From positions 11,718,001-11,782,000 of the forward strand of contig OX485803.1 of assembly GCA_950295325.1 (NCBI GenBank): a stretch of 64,000 nucleotides of DNA, written 5' to 3'. The notes beneath the pieces were generated by a model. The model made no database searches. It was not told the DNA's origin and was given only the letters and a program-made list of their open reading frames with translations. This document shows positions 23,345 to 36,486 of this stretch, one piece after another (the stretch's first letter is position 1; the number at the start of each line of letters is the position of its first letter). This DNA is from Polytrichum commune (Eukaryota; Streptophyta; Polytrichopsida; Polytrichales; Polytrichaceae). The translations under genes were made by a program, and so were the position numbers.

Positions 23345-25100
23345 ACGACCATGTAAGACCATCAACATTTTGGATGAACAAGTAAAGACGACTCATCCAT
23401 CCTTTAGTGAACCACCAATTCACCCACCAATCAAATCCACATGCATTCTACAAACTTTGTGCGGTTGAAGTAGGCAACCACGTCTGTGGACGATAAAATA
23501 GATAGTATCATCTACGTCCTACAATATCACATCCCACACATATGGATGATATTACAAATGCATTTATCATCCACGAGGCACATATAGGAGAGAGACAACC
23601 TTTAAGCAATTGGGAACATAGAGAAGATGCTGACCACCATGTAAGTTCCTTCCTAGTTGGATGAGCGAGTGAAGAAAATCTCATCCACTTGTAATAGCAA
23701 GCCCAAGAGTTCATCCAAAGCCTTCATCTGCATGCATACCACATGTTTCTTTGTGTTGGAAATTTGTGGCACTCAAGTATTTTCATAAATTTTCGTTCGC
23801 TTTCATCTCATGGATGATAATGCCAATTTTATTATAATAAATTTAAACAACAAGTAATAAGACGGTCCCATGTCTCGTGGATGCCTTACATGCATGTCTA
23901 CAAATTCTGAAAAATCCTTAACTAACACACTAAGTTGTTGAATTTGCAATTTTGTCAACTCGTGGCCATGTGGGACCCTCCTCATCCTCACCCTTCACTT
24001 GCCACATAAAACAACACTAAATATGATATTTAGTGTCATCATAACATTATTCATATCCAAAATAGTGTTTTGTGGGATTGACAATATTCCCAGATATTCC
24101 CCATATTCAATATGGCTATGACGATATGTCATAGTGAGTCGTGACTTGCTGCATATCACACGTGTGCATACCTACATTGTTAGTCAAAATGGCTATGTGG
24201 AATCTAATGCCACATTTGTCTCTGGTGACAACTTGTGGGAGGTTATAACACATGCCTAATGTATCTAAAAGCCACATTATGCCCCCTTCCCAATTGTTTG
24301 TTATTTACAAAATAACATAATGCTTCATAATAGCTAGGAGGGGACAAAGGTAGCTTATGTGCCAACTTGAAGGTGCATACTTACACTAAGCTCCATCCAA
24401 GCCTCTTGATGGACTCATCTAGTTTTTTATTGGCAGAGGACTTTACTTGAGTGCCATGAATCTTTGGTCTAATTCATGTGGTTTATACATCCATGTTTCT
24501 ACATTGACATGTGTAATTAGGTTCACTCTACACATATGCAACTTATTTTGGCTCGGAACCATATTACAAAAACTTATAATTTTGTGTAATCTTTCATACA
24601 TCAACTTTCTTGTATTTTGTTACTATTATAATATATACTCAAAATAGTATGAAATGTCGATAAATTTGTGTGGGTCAACCTAATTGCACTCATCGGTATA
24701 GATGAGAAGGGGGTATTATCACCCACCTCCTATGATATCGCATCATTTAAACATGGATGAGTCTATGAGTACATTCATCCATGCGAGGCATATAAGACAA
24801 CCGGCCACCTCTGTACGCAACCGGGAAGGTGCAGGAAACCCTTAGGTCCTTCACCAGCTGGATGAACAATCGCAGAAACCTCATCCATTTTCCCACGAGT
24901 TCATCAATGTTGTTCATCCACAAGTCGAATCCAAAATGCACATGCATTCCACCGAATGCCTGCGTTCTATGGAACCACGTCGCTGGTCGAAAAGGAGGTA
25001 TCATCCGCCTCCTACAGTGTTGCATCCTACACATGCAGGGATGTCATTCCAAGTGCATTCATCCATAAGAGCCATATAGGAGAGACCTAAGCAAATCTGG
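23345..25100. repeat. ~270-bp repeat units rich in GGATGA
   Basis: Units near 23,345-23,480 (partial), 23,490-23,750, 24,695-24,985 and 24,985-25,090 (partial) share the order TATCATCCNCCTCCTACA, CATTCATCCATNNGAGGC, GGAGAGAC, GTCCTTCAC or TTCCTTCCT, GATGAACAA, CTCATCCA, CACATGCATTCCACC and AACCACGTCNNTGG. The last unit follows the preceding one directly, so they form a broken tandem array with unrelated DNA at 23,760-24,690. Confidence 0.65.
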
Positions 25101-28100
25101 AAGACGGAGAAGAACACGACGACGAAGGTGCAGGAGCAGCACAGATTGCTTTGGCGATGGCGGCCCCCGTGGCCCAACCTTCCCTTTGCTGATGCCTGCT
25201 TGTTATCTTGCTCCACCATGCCAGGTACATGCAACTCCATTCCAACTGTCTCTAGTTCCCTGCCACTTTCAGCTCACGTTGTGCCGTTGTCTGTGCGTTT
25301 TGTAAAACGCTGCTTTGCAGACATCAGGGTTTTAGCCAGGGTTTGGTTTCGTTGTTGGTTTTTTTCTCATTTCTAGAGCGAGGGAGGTAGAAATTAGGTG
25401 AACATTTTCGAGTGAGTTTCTTGCTTCGTGCTGGTCCGTCCTCCTCGTTATCTGCGTAAGACGAGATAGACATAGCAAAATAGCCTAAATCCAACCAAGA
25501 TAAAAATCCGGACGCCTATATTTGAGTGGTGTTTGGTTAGGTGTGGATTCAAGAACGGACACCACAATCACATCAGGTTTTTAAAAGAGATTGGACTGCG
25601 TGCTCAAAATATGTTAATCTAGGCTCAGTTGTCATCAACATAATTTGGTGGGGGGGTCGTACGTACGACCATTTAATGAGCACGAGAATCTTAACTTCGA
25701 AGATGATTGAGATATATTCATATGAGCTCCGAAAATTATGAGGCAAATGGCTTAGGGCACATTTGGGTTTGCTAATTATCTCGTACTAATTGAGCATTTC
25801 ATATCCTAAGAGAAGTGGGTGCAGAGGAGAGAAATGTATCCGAATAATACACGTCTATCTTAATTGGGCCTGCAGGTTTCTGTCTAGCTGCATGGTCATT
25901 CATGTGCTTGCAAGGGTTTGGTTGGTCGGTCGTCCACTCTGCTGCTGATTGTAATATACTTATCTTTAAAGTCTCTCCAAAAGTCGTGTTTTGATAGGGA
26001 GTGTCGCCCCACTTTTGAAATAGAAATTCTATTTTGTTGAAGGAGTGTTCAAGTGGTGTTGGAACCCCAATTTTGGTGAAATGAAAAGGACGTGTTTGAC
26101 TTTTGGCCAAAAGAAGGCTGTGCAGACCTCCTTTGTTAAATTTTCGATAACATCATATGAGGTTCCTTCAAAAGTGTGTCATGCAATTCAACTTTCTGAT
26201 AAAGATATGTATCAGAAAGTTGGAAACGATCATATTTGAACATCTATGTTACAGGAGCCCTTCCAATTATGCAGGGCATTTTCTAAGGCTGCTTATTAAG
26301 CCACATAATATCAAAGTGTGACAAACATGAGTATACCCGGTCCATATTTGCATAGAACACCACATATATGTGGAACATGCTTATTTAATATGTGCATTTA
26401 ATGAAGTTATCACTTTCGCTGCAAAAGCCTTCACACATTTGCGTTCCTATCAAAAGTTCAGTAGTCGTACACAACAACAAAGACCAGTCACAGAATACCA
26501 AAGACAGCAGAGATCAGAGTTTGATACGGACCTAGAGTTGGAGTTTTAGAGAACCTCAGATGTCCAGATTCTACCCTGCTTTGCCGATCAGTGACTGACA
26601 CAATGTTTTTGGTTTGGTGTATGCATGGTGAGTGTGAAGCTATCTCTCTGCTTAGCGATAGTGCATTCTCGTGATATATTTCATTCAACCTGAAATTATC
26701 ACCAGCTCTCAATTATATCCTTACCTTTGAACAGAGACATGTTGCGCTCAACTCACAGATTGTTGGTGTCTTCAGGAGTACAAAATGTACGCTGAAGCAG
26801 TGGCATCACTCTGTGAGTATAAAATATTCTGGCGGGAGGATGGTGTTCCATTATTACAGAAGTCATGGATTGAAGCAGAGTACCTGTTGTGATTTCTAAC
26901 TGGTTCTGCTTCAATTGAAGTCAAGACGCGCCACTCAATTGTAGGTTTTTCTTGATTATGAGTCATGGAGAATCAGTCCCTGATATGTTTGAGGAGAAAA
27001 CTATGGAGGACATGCATCACATGTAGATATTTATTTGAGAGGCAATATTCATGTCACTGAATCTGTGATAGGCATATGACTTGAAGAAGTTGAGTGGCTG
27101 TGTGAAATTTAACTCAAATCCCTGGACTAAAAATGAATGACAGAAGCTGTAGTTAAACCTGCAAAAAACTGCAACGTGCCATATAGAATACAGAGTATGT
27201 TAGTTCTACTCTTGGGAAGCTAGTTTGCTCAGAGAGAGTGGGTTGTGAGGCTTTGGATATTTTCATGTGGTTTGTTACACATGTTCTGATCTATGTTCAA
27301 TACAGTTTTTTAATGTGTTACAATGTGTAGGCCTTTCTTAGATGGAGAGACTTCTGTAGGATGGCTTACAATGAAGATTCCTGTTCTTGGCTGACTTCAG
27401 TTTCCAGAAAATTCAATTAATATTGTTATTAGTTTGGGGTAGTGTCAACTTTAGGTCTCACCAACTTTAATGTAAATTCAACTTTAGACCTCTAAATTAT
27501 GTCCAACAGTGCACAGTAAAGCATGTGGTCATTTACATATGCAATATATTGTCGACTAAATATTTCTCATTTAAATATTTCATATTGGAAATACATACCT
27601 ACGAAATTGATTTGTACATATTTTCTTTAGTAATTCCGCAAGGGTTTTCCCAAGTTCTGCAATTGACAAGAGAGCATTTGAATGCACTTGTCATGTTTTT
27701 GGCAACATCATATTTCTGCACATCTAGAATTACTGGATGGTGATGGAGACATGAACACTGCTACACTTCAGTGATTTGACACTAGTGGCCTCTTTTACAG
27801 TAGAGGTCAAGTCTTGAAAACTGCTACACTTCGACTATATCCAAGAAGCTCAAAACAAAACACTACTGTTAGCTGGCCAAACAAGAGCAACTACCTTCAT
27901 GTTAGCTATACCTTATGCCAATGAAGACTGTCTGGGATGGAAACTAACAACATACACTTACAATGAACAGCAAAGTACTCAAGCTGGAGAACCTAAAAAG
28001 TAAATGGTGAAATTTAGTCATTGACATATCAGCTGCAGTGAAAACAATCTGAATTGGTAGGACTATGTTCCCATTGCAACTCACGTATCTAGGTAACCAA

Positions 28101-28575
28101 GGATACGTGGTTTCAAGGGACAAAGAAATCTAAAGCCACGCTCAACATTGTGAATGTTGATTGTGCTACATGTGTGCAGTTTATGGACAACCTGATTGAA
28201 GTTTTCAGTCTGAAGTTTCATCTCTTGGAAACTCCTTTTGTTTTGAAGCTGGTGGGTGTCCAACTTCAAATTTGTGTCGACACAGATTTTGACTATCCTC
28301 ACCATCAAATTCTACAAGGTGTTGGTTACTTACTGGTAGTTAATTTTGATAGGCGACAATGTGATGATTTTATGATTCATTGTGACTTGATCTTGAAGTT
28401 TTATGAAATGTATGCTTCCTACCCAAATGTCGTGATTTCACAGCATTTTCCTGCACATGTAGAATTAGTCTCTCGTTCTCAATTCTCCTCTATTCAACCT
28501 CTACATGGAGGCTTCCCAGCTATTATAATTCTTATTAGGTTTTTGTGTGTGGACCGTTTGGATGAATGCAGCCAA
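25101..28575. other. upstream region of the PPR-SMR gene
   Basis: No conserved protein is visible. Around 25,090-25,210 a purine-rich leader-like stretch and a GC-rich piece end in CCAG|GTACATGC, which could be a 5' exon of an unidentified transcript. The frame upstream of the PPR start is open from 28150, and an AG lies 4 bases before the start codon region, so a leader intron is possible but unproven. Confidence 0.35.
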
Positions 28576-31500
28576 ATGCTTCGACCAAAACAGCTCCTGC
28601 CCTTGTTGAAGGCATCCCAACGAACATGGCTTGTAGCTGGCTCAACTAGTGGGACTCGTGCTGGTGATGGCACCAGCCACCCACATGGAGTATCTGCTGC
28701 CGATGACCGAGAAGGAGAGAATGGCAGAACGCCTTCCTCTTCTATACTTTCTTCTGGACATCTCCAAGGGGTAGGTGACCTTCCTGCCTATATTGTGTGA
28801 TTGCTCATGACCTTTCCTGTCCTACTTCCGTCACTTCTTCTTGATTGTGCTTGTGTCGCTTTAAAGTATGGGCTATACTTTGACCTCCTTCATGAGATCG
28901 TCACTTTTATATGGAGTCAGTTTAGTGGAGTGCATCTTTTCGGGGCTAACAATGTGCACATTTTTCTGTGGGCAGGTTGGGGGGTTTGGATCTTCCCCTC
29001 CCACGTCAAGTGGATTTCCAGGAGCACCGGGAAGAAGCCCACTTCCTTTTCACACTGCACCCATACCAGGACAATTTATAAAGGAATCAATTGGAGATGG
29101 AACTCTTGCTGGAAGTACTGTACTAGATCAATGTGGGCAACCGGATTCTAGGGTTGTTAGTGCAGTTGTATCTAGTAGCAATGCTGCTCAATCACCACAG
29201 AAGGTTGGCTTTGCAGCTGTGGGAGGTCTATCTTCTGTGGAGGCTGTGTCACCAACAGCTGGGAATAGGGCCGGCAGTTTTCGATTACCTAACCAACAGT
29301 CACACCCTGTGCCTTCAAGTACGAACTTAACTGTTGCACAAGATAGGGAGACGAGAGATGTTCAAGTTCTTAGCTCTGAGAGAGAGGCTCCTCTGATTCC
29401 AGCACGTAAAGCAGTGTCTGGCTCCTCAAATGGAAGTATTCCACCACAGAGGACAGGTAATTATAACAATTCTCATTACGGTGTAGGCAATTCCAGACCA
29501 GAATGGCAAGCAAGAAGCTCACAGCCCAAACCTTCAACCTTTAACACACCTGCTCCTCGTCCATGGACACCCACAAATAATTCCTTGCGTCAAGTTTCAG
29601 GTACATCTCTATCAAGGCAGCTCTCACCAGGATCTGCAGTGGATCCTGTGAGGAATGATTCAGTTTCTCCGAATCCGAGCAGTAAAGAGCGGTATGTTGG
29701 TACATCCACTAGGGGAGGACAGGGTGGGCGATCTCAAGCAGGAAACAAGAGATACTCCCAAAAGTCTACCTCAGAGAGTCGAGCAGTGAATGGGGAGGTT
29801 GTTGATCATGTCTGCAATATCTTGAGGCAGCTGAATTGGCGACCAGATACCCTGGTTGCGCTCTCACATGTCAACAGAACACTTAGTACCTACCACATCA
29901 ATGAGGTTCTGAAGCACCAAAAAGAGGCAGGTTTAGCTAAGAAATTCTTTGATTGGGCGAAAGGTCAGGATGGATATCAGCATGATGTTTGCACATATAC
30001 AACGATGATAGGAATACTTGGCCGAGCAAGGAATTTTGAAGCCTGTACTCAGTTGCTTGAGGAGATGCGCAGAGAAGGGTGTGAGCCTTGTGTTGTTACG
30101 TACAACAGGTTGATTCATGCTTATGGACGAGCAAACTACTTGGGAGAAGCTGTCAGAATCTTCCATCAGATGCAAGAAGATGGATGTAAACCTGACCGAG
30201 TCACATATTGCACTCTTGTGGATCTACATTCCAAAGCTGGGTTTCATGACATTGCAATGGATATGTACCGGCAGATGCAGCAAGCAGGTTTCCAGCCAGA
30301 CACATTTACATACAGGTCTAGATTTTGCAACCTTTCACATTTTGGTATTGCTGTTACATGTGATGAAGAGAGGAATGGAAAAGAGTGGGCATTAATCTTT
30401 CGTATAGCAATGCTAATGAAATTGACAGTAACATGGTGAAAGGAAACACACACCATTTATTCAAATTTTCAACTGGATTCATGTCATATTTGGAGGAGAT
30501 GATGCCACCTCCACTCTCCTTTAGCCTTATGTGAGAAACATGTACTTGATGAATTGAGATTTGAGTATGTGTATGTCAATGTTATATCCTGATTATTATT
30601 CTAAGTCGCTATAGGCAGGCCATTGCCATGCTTGCTGAAGGTTCATAATATCCAATGCAGCTATCATGAATTTGGCTTCAATTGCACGTCTGCAAAAAAG
30701 AAAGAAAAGTAGCTTATTGCAGTAAAAAATGGACTTCAATACTCATTTACTGATGTCAATGTGCAGTGTCATAATACATTGCCTTGGTAAGGCAAACAAA
30801 GCGAATGCAGCATTGAAGCTCTTCCAAGAGATGATTGAGCGAGGTTGTGCACCCAGCTTAGTCACATACAATATCATCATTGACTTGCATGCCAAAGCTG
30901 GCAATCATGTTATGGCAATGAAGCTCTATAATGACATGCAAGATGCAGGTTTCCATCCAGACAGGGTAACCTACAGTATCATGATGGAAGTTCTGGGTCA
31001 AGCTGGACATATAGACGAGGCAGAGCAAGTTTTTCATGAAATGGAACAAGCTGGCTGGATACCAGATGCTCCCATCTATGGAGCCATGGTGGATATGTGG
31101 GGAAAGACTGGCAATGCAGATAAAGCACAGGGGTGGTATCAGAAGATGTTAGATTCAGGACTGACCCCTAATGTACAAGTTAGCAACTCTTTATTGGGCA
31201 CTTACTTGCGCATGAATCGATTCGACTCAGCCCGTGAAGTGCTGGAATCAATGAATGCATGGGGTTTGGTTCCAACCCTTCAAACTTACACAGTTCTTTT
31301 GAGTTCTTCCACTGCTAGTTCACAACATCAGCAAGTAGTTAGCCTATTTCCAAGCCCATCTCATCCGGTATACACCCTTGTGTATACCTTATTGTCAAGG
31401 GAAGTCCCCAATTTAGAACTCAAACCAGTAGTCCGGCAATATTTTGAAAGTTTTCACGGGGAGGCCCACGACTGTAAACGAGGCTTTACTGATGCGTTCA

Positions 31501-31922
31501 TTGAGTTCCTCCACAATTTGGGGCGAAGAGCTGAAGCGGGTGTGGTTTGGGACGTAGCTAGGGAATTTGAGTTATACCCACAGGCGGTGAGGGAGAAGGC
31601 CAAGAACCAGTACTCCATCAACCTCCATGTAATGTCAATGGGTACAGCATTAGTGGCACTTTCACAGACTCTTTCTGGATTTAGAGAGAACATGCTCAGC
31701 ACTGGGATAGCTCCTGAGCGAATTGAGATCATCACCGGCTGGGGTAAGCACAGTCGGGTAACAGGAAGCTCACTTGTGCGACACTCGGTTTATAATCTGC
31801 TTCGAGCCTTAAGCTCTCCATTTTATGTAGATAGCTCCAATACAGGTTGTTTTGTCAGTCATGGAAAATCACTTTCCACCTGGCTACACCAGCCATATGT
31901 TGAGCACATGCTCTTGCTGTAG
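28576..31922 (+). CDS. PPR-SMR protein, At1g18900/At1g74750 type
   Basis: Three coding exons: 28576-28770, 28976-30315 and 30767-31922. Phases close (0/0 and 2/2) to give 896 residues; the Arabidopsis relatives have about 860. The start is set by MLRPKQL, which matches the conserved family N-terminus. Residues ~66-340 are a Ser/Pro/Gly-rich linker. About nine PPR motifs of 35 residues run from ~402 to ~720 (pattern VTYNRLIHAYGRA, PDRVTYCTL). The C-terminal Smr domain covers ~796-878 with SINLHVMS and TGWGKHSRVTG. PPR repeats bind RNA base by base; Smr domains bind or cut nucleic acid, and such proteins usually act in chloroplasts or mitochondria. The exact role of this branch is not known to me. 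The second intron splits a PPR motif after DTFTY. Confidence 0.93.
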
Positions 31923-32777
31923 GGCATTTTTTATCCCACCTCCAAATATTTGTCGACGCAGATTTATGTGAATAAACTACTTGTAGGTCCAAGCACTGTT
32001 TCCGAGTTTTTGATGTTCTCAATGTTGCCTAACAGTGAGGACTAAGTTGGTCTGTTTATTGTTCCATGGATACATGAATTTGAAGATTTCATCTCTACAG
32101 CTCTGATATTGTACAAGGTTTCTACATATTGGCACCAAGATTCTCTTTTGTTGTCAAATAGCTTTGAAAATGGAAGAAATGTAGAGCATCCTAGGTGCCT
32201 TAATAGTTCTAGTACTAATTTTCAATGAGTGCAATTGGTAATATTCAATAGGTGGACCTTCTATTTGTCAATCCTCTGGAACTTGTCTTTGAGCTTTCTC
32301 CACTTGTTGCCATGTAGGCTGTTATGTAGATTTTTAATCCATAAAAATTTCCCTGGTCCCACAGGCCCTCAGGATCTAGTGTAAAGCAAACTTGGACTGT
32401 CTCCAACCTCTTGACCAATCACAAACTTTGTATATCATGGGTCAAGGGTACTCAAGCTGTAGTGGAAAGCAACTCTCACTGTCATTGTGGCTTGCAGAAA
32501 CCTCACAAAGATAAAAAGAACAACACTTTCTCAGCACCACATGTCCTACCAGTTAATGTACACTTTGCATCAGAGCCCAACATTTTCCTTTTTAATTCCA
32601 CCCATACTTAGACCATGCCCATCAGCAGTGACCTATGCCCACCCATGAACAATAATATTGCACCCATGCCCACCCAAAACCCATGGGCATGGGCATGGGT
32701 ATGGGCACCCAATGTAGGACTCTGCTTTGCATGGAAGCCCAAAAGTTCTTGTAGTATGAGATACTAAATCTAAGGTA
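31923..32777. other. 3' region of the PPR-SMR gene
   Basis: Likely 3' UTR in its first few hundred bases, then intergenic DNA. Near 32,690 a GGGCATGGGCATGGGTATGGG tract pairs loosely with CCATGCCCA words upstream. No gene. Confidence 0.45.
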
Positions 32778-34302
32778 CTAAGGCCTTAGAGCGACACTTT
32801 AAGAAACTTTTTTCCTATTTCAGGAAGGCTAAGTAGCTCGGAATTTTTTCCAAAAAAAATCCACCGATAAGCAAATTTATACAGCGTCTAAAAAAAATCC
32901 TCAAAAATTAATAAATTCATATGCAACCCATCAAAATTTGCAAAGTTGTCTTAAGGAAAATCTTTGACTCTCCAATGAGAAAAAGGGGGGTGGGGGTCTA
33001 TTCATGTTGGATTGCGAAGTGAGACTCACCACAAAATCAACCTTATTGCACATGAGGATCTTCTAATACTGAAGGTGTTATCCCGCTTTTGTGGGTAAGT
33101 TCTTCGGCTGCCTTGTTGAGAGGATAGATCCTTGATTAGCCATTGTGATTGGTCAAAGTTGGTGTTCTTCTAGAAATGTTCATGCATCCTTCTTAGGGCC
33201 AAGTTCCATGTGCCGGTGCCGGTCCATTTTTTAAGTGGGTGAGAAATGGGTGACATCATCCACAAAATGGGTGATGTCACCCATTTAATGAAGGGGTACT
33301 TCTATGTGGGGTGCCGGTTTATTTCGATTTCCTACTTTCTTACCAAATTTGGTGAATAATAAGATGTCATACTTAGTGAAGGTGACCGGTAATGAGGGTC
33401 ATCATCATTTAACTTTTGATATTTGACTTGTACAAGAATTTATGTACATTTATTGAATGAATTTAAAATAATATGTTCTTGGTATAGGTTGGTACGGATG
33501 TCATCTATGGGAATATATATATATAAATATATATTTTACTTTCAATTGAAATCGTGATAATACATTGTTTATAAGTGATTTTCTGTACATTTGAATAGTC
33601 TTTTATTTTTATTTATTAAACCCAACACTTACTATCACATTGCATTTTTTGTATGTATTTTTTGTTATTAAGATCGAAATTCTTGAAAACATCATGAGAT
33701 ACATGTTCCCATGAGTTCATGATGAGATCTCCAACGATATAACATACAATCATATTCTATCTCTTCTTTCCTTTTCATTTCTTCTCACAACTAAGCTTTG
33801 AGTGTACACAAAGTGCATGATGCAAGAGCAAGGAGCCCTAGGAGTGCCCCAAAAGAAAGGACTTGAAGAACAATATGGCCTTTACTACCCAAGGTGACCG
33901 GCCGTTCCAATCACCAGAGCTTTTTAACCAGCACATGTCCTTCTCTTGACCGTTAGGACCGCCGGTCCTTTGGCACCAAGTCCTTGCACAATGTACAATG
34001 TGGGACACCCACCATTGGGGGTACCGGTCCTTAGGTGAGGGGGGATGGGCACATGGAACCATCCTTTTCCCATCCGCCCACCCATTTATTTTTCAAAAAA
34101 TGAACCGGAACCGGTACATGGAACCTCGCCCTTATACCGTTATTATGAATGGCCAAAGTGGTGCTATTTTATACTTAATGTTGCATGTAATCAATCGTTT
34201 TTAAAAATAAATTACTTGATGGCACCATTGCACTCACTTGTTGATGGCTTAAGGATTAAAAATAAGTGTCACCAAAAGGAAGGTGTTACTTTAAGGCCTT
34301 AG
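32778..34302. mobile_element. outer TIR element, TA flanks, split by another element
   Basis: The ends CTAAGGCCTTAGAGCGACAC and (inverted) CTAAGGCCTTAAAGTAACAC match at about 17 of 20 positions, flanked by TA at 32776-32777 and 34303-34304. Subtracting the inserted element at 33196-34131 leaves about 0.59 kb, a MITE-like size. No coding frame. Class is uncertain; the TA flank favours a Tc1/mariner-type element. Confidence 0.6.
33196..34131. mobile_element. Harbinger-type non-autonomous element, TTA duplication
   Basis: The left end GGGCCAAGTTCCATGTGCCG and inverted right end GGGCGAGGTTCCATGTACCG match well. The pairing continues inward through CCGGTYCATTTTTT, and TTA flanks both ends (33193-33195 and 34132-34134). 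GGGC ends with a TTA duplication are typical of PIF/Harbinger elements. It is 936 bp, non-coding, and sits inside the outer element 32778-34302. Confidence 0.82.
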
Positions 34303-35319
34303 TATCTTACATACAAAATGGAAAACGTGGTGGTGGTGGTAGTGATAGTAGTGACGTTCCCCACTATTTCTCAACATTTTGGAAAGGTAAGGGACCACAT
34401 TAAAGTGATGTGTCACATGATGGGTGGTGAGGTTGCCGCCCCACTACTTCACTTAACATGGGCTTGGGGGCATTGTGGGCATTGGTGGCTTGACTTGGGG
34501 GTTGGGATTAAGTGGTTGGGGTATGGGGTTCAGGGCAGGGACACGGTATCATAGTTAAGGGATGGATGTTAAGGGGTTGGGGTTAAGGGTAGGGAAGGAA
34601 AAATATAAGAAAAAGAGAAGGAAACAACATATGTCGCATGGGCGCTACAAGTTGAGATACACTAATTTGTATGCATGGGTGCAACGACTGGAGACAAAAA
34701 GAAAAAGAAAAAGAATTGTTGTTGTGATGAGATTGAACTACCTATGCTCTAAACATAAATTCCATTTCTAGTTCAATTTACTATATATTTTGGAGACGTT
34801 GAATGATAATTGCACGGGTGGTGAGGTTGTCAACGCTCAACCTTTTTAAGCGGCTACCCATCAATGTTCACATGTTGAGTGGATGATGTAGGGTAGCATG
34901 GGACATCAATTCAAATCCACGGGTGCAATTGGACGGAGTGGTACAAGCCCAAATGAGTGTTTATATTGAAGTGTAAGTCAAATGACATCCTTTCACCTTC
35001 ACCTTGTCTTACCAAGGTGAATTGGTTGTAGTGACCTGAACATGTCACCTAAACCTAAGGTAGATGGATCCTGAATGATTGACTTCCAACTAGTCCACTT
35101 CTCCTAAGTTATGAAACACGCTACTAGTACAAGATAATGAACAAATGCAATTGATGCCACAACTACCTTTCTCATAGTCTTTGGAGCTCATATGATCATC
35201 TTATTCATTCTCAAAAGTGATGATTCTTGTGCTCATTAATGGTCCTATAGGTCTCCACCAATATGTTGATTGTTGACCTAGAATGGTTATCATGCTTCAA
35301 GCATGTTGTCCCATCTCCT
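34303..35319. other. intergenic stretch left of the piggyBac element
   Basis: No gene. G-rich words (TTAAGGGGTTGGGGTTAAGGG) occur near 34,555-34,590, and a GTGGTGGTGGTAGTGATAGTA tract near 34,326. Confidence 0.4.
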
Positions 35320-36486
35320 TTAACCCCTAAATGCCCGAGTCCCTCCATGGACGTTTTTTCTAATAAAATAGTGCATGTCTTTACTACAATCCCCAAGCCA
35401 TGAATTGATCTTTGATCCAAAATCTAACCGTATAGATGTGATTAGAACTTGTATATTAGTAAGTACACCAATTTTGAGTCCTTGATTGCATAATAGTTGT
35501 GAAATTCAATGTAGATAAATGTGTGTAATCTTTTTTTAGTATGCTGCCCCTCCTCACAATGTTGGCTAAAATTGGTCATAAGTATTTTTGGTAGTTAGAG
35601 GTGACACGAACAACCCATCATGTTGAAGAGAACAAAAATGTGAATCCAATGACCCTATGTGTGCATGTAGACCTACCCAAATCTAATTCGCACTCCTCCT
35701 TGCAATTGGTGAAACGCATTTGTTTTTTTTTAACACTTGACAATTTCATATGGAAAATTGCTTCACATCAATGGTCGTGATTAGTAATATTTGACGGTGA
35801 AAAGAACAGGATTTTTTTACTCTTTCCGGTGCAACAATTCTCAAAAGAAATGACATACGGGAACTCCGTGGATGTCAAAAATAAGTAAATTGGTCCAATT
35901 AGCAAAAACATTTGGGAAATAGTGAAGAACTACCACCGCCCATTCCCAACATCATGGGTGGGACCCCTCTCCGCCTACAAGGTACCTTGTCCAACCTACC
36001 TCCTATTGCCTACATCATGGGTGGTTCCCTTTTCCCGCTAACAAGGTACTTCCTCCAACCTACCACCTAGTCGTCACCTAATTGCCACCTACTTGCCACC
36101 TCAATTGAGCCTATCCACTAAATGAAGTACTTATCTATTCTAAAATTTAGCCCGCCGCTCCCAGTCCCGCCATACAAGGTGCTGCCCCAATAATCAACAT
36201 TAGTCAATAGGTCATAACTTCTACATAATCAACTATTTTAGCGTGCAACTTTTTTTGACCGGTAGCTACAATGTTTGTGCATGTTCTCAGTTGTACAATC
36301 CAACAAAAAGGAATCACAGCCCCCTAGAATGTCACTAAAATCACTTTCACCTCGTGGTTTTTACATATATTTTCAAACATGCCTAACTTTTACATATGAA
36401 CATTGTTTCTAATGGCATTTTAGCTGCCTTTTGCATATTGAGGGTACAAATGTTAAAAAAATAAAACTTATTGATGAGCATTACCT

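Noticed and set aside
28150-28575. In-frame extension of the PPR-SMR protein upstream of 28576
   Set aside because: The added 142 residues do not resemble any family N-terminus, while the ATG at 28576 does; kept only as possible leader.
28868-28975. An open frame extending the second PPR exon upstream to an ATG at 28868
   Set aside because: It is intron read-through: the CAG acceptor at 28973-28975 joins in phase to 28576-28770, whose MLRPKQL start matches the family.
30316-30439. Alternative C-terminus of the PPR protein by intron retention
   Set aside because: It would cut off five PPR motifs and the Smr domain; the spliced form restores the motif across the junction.
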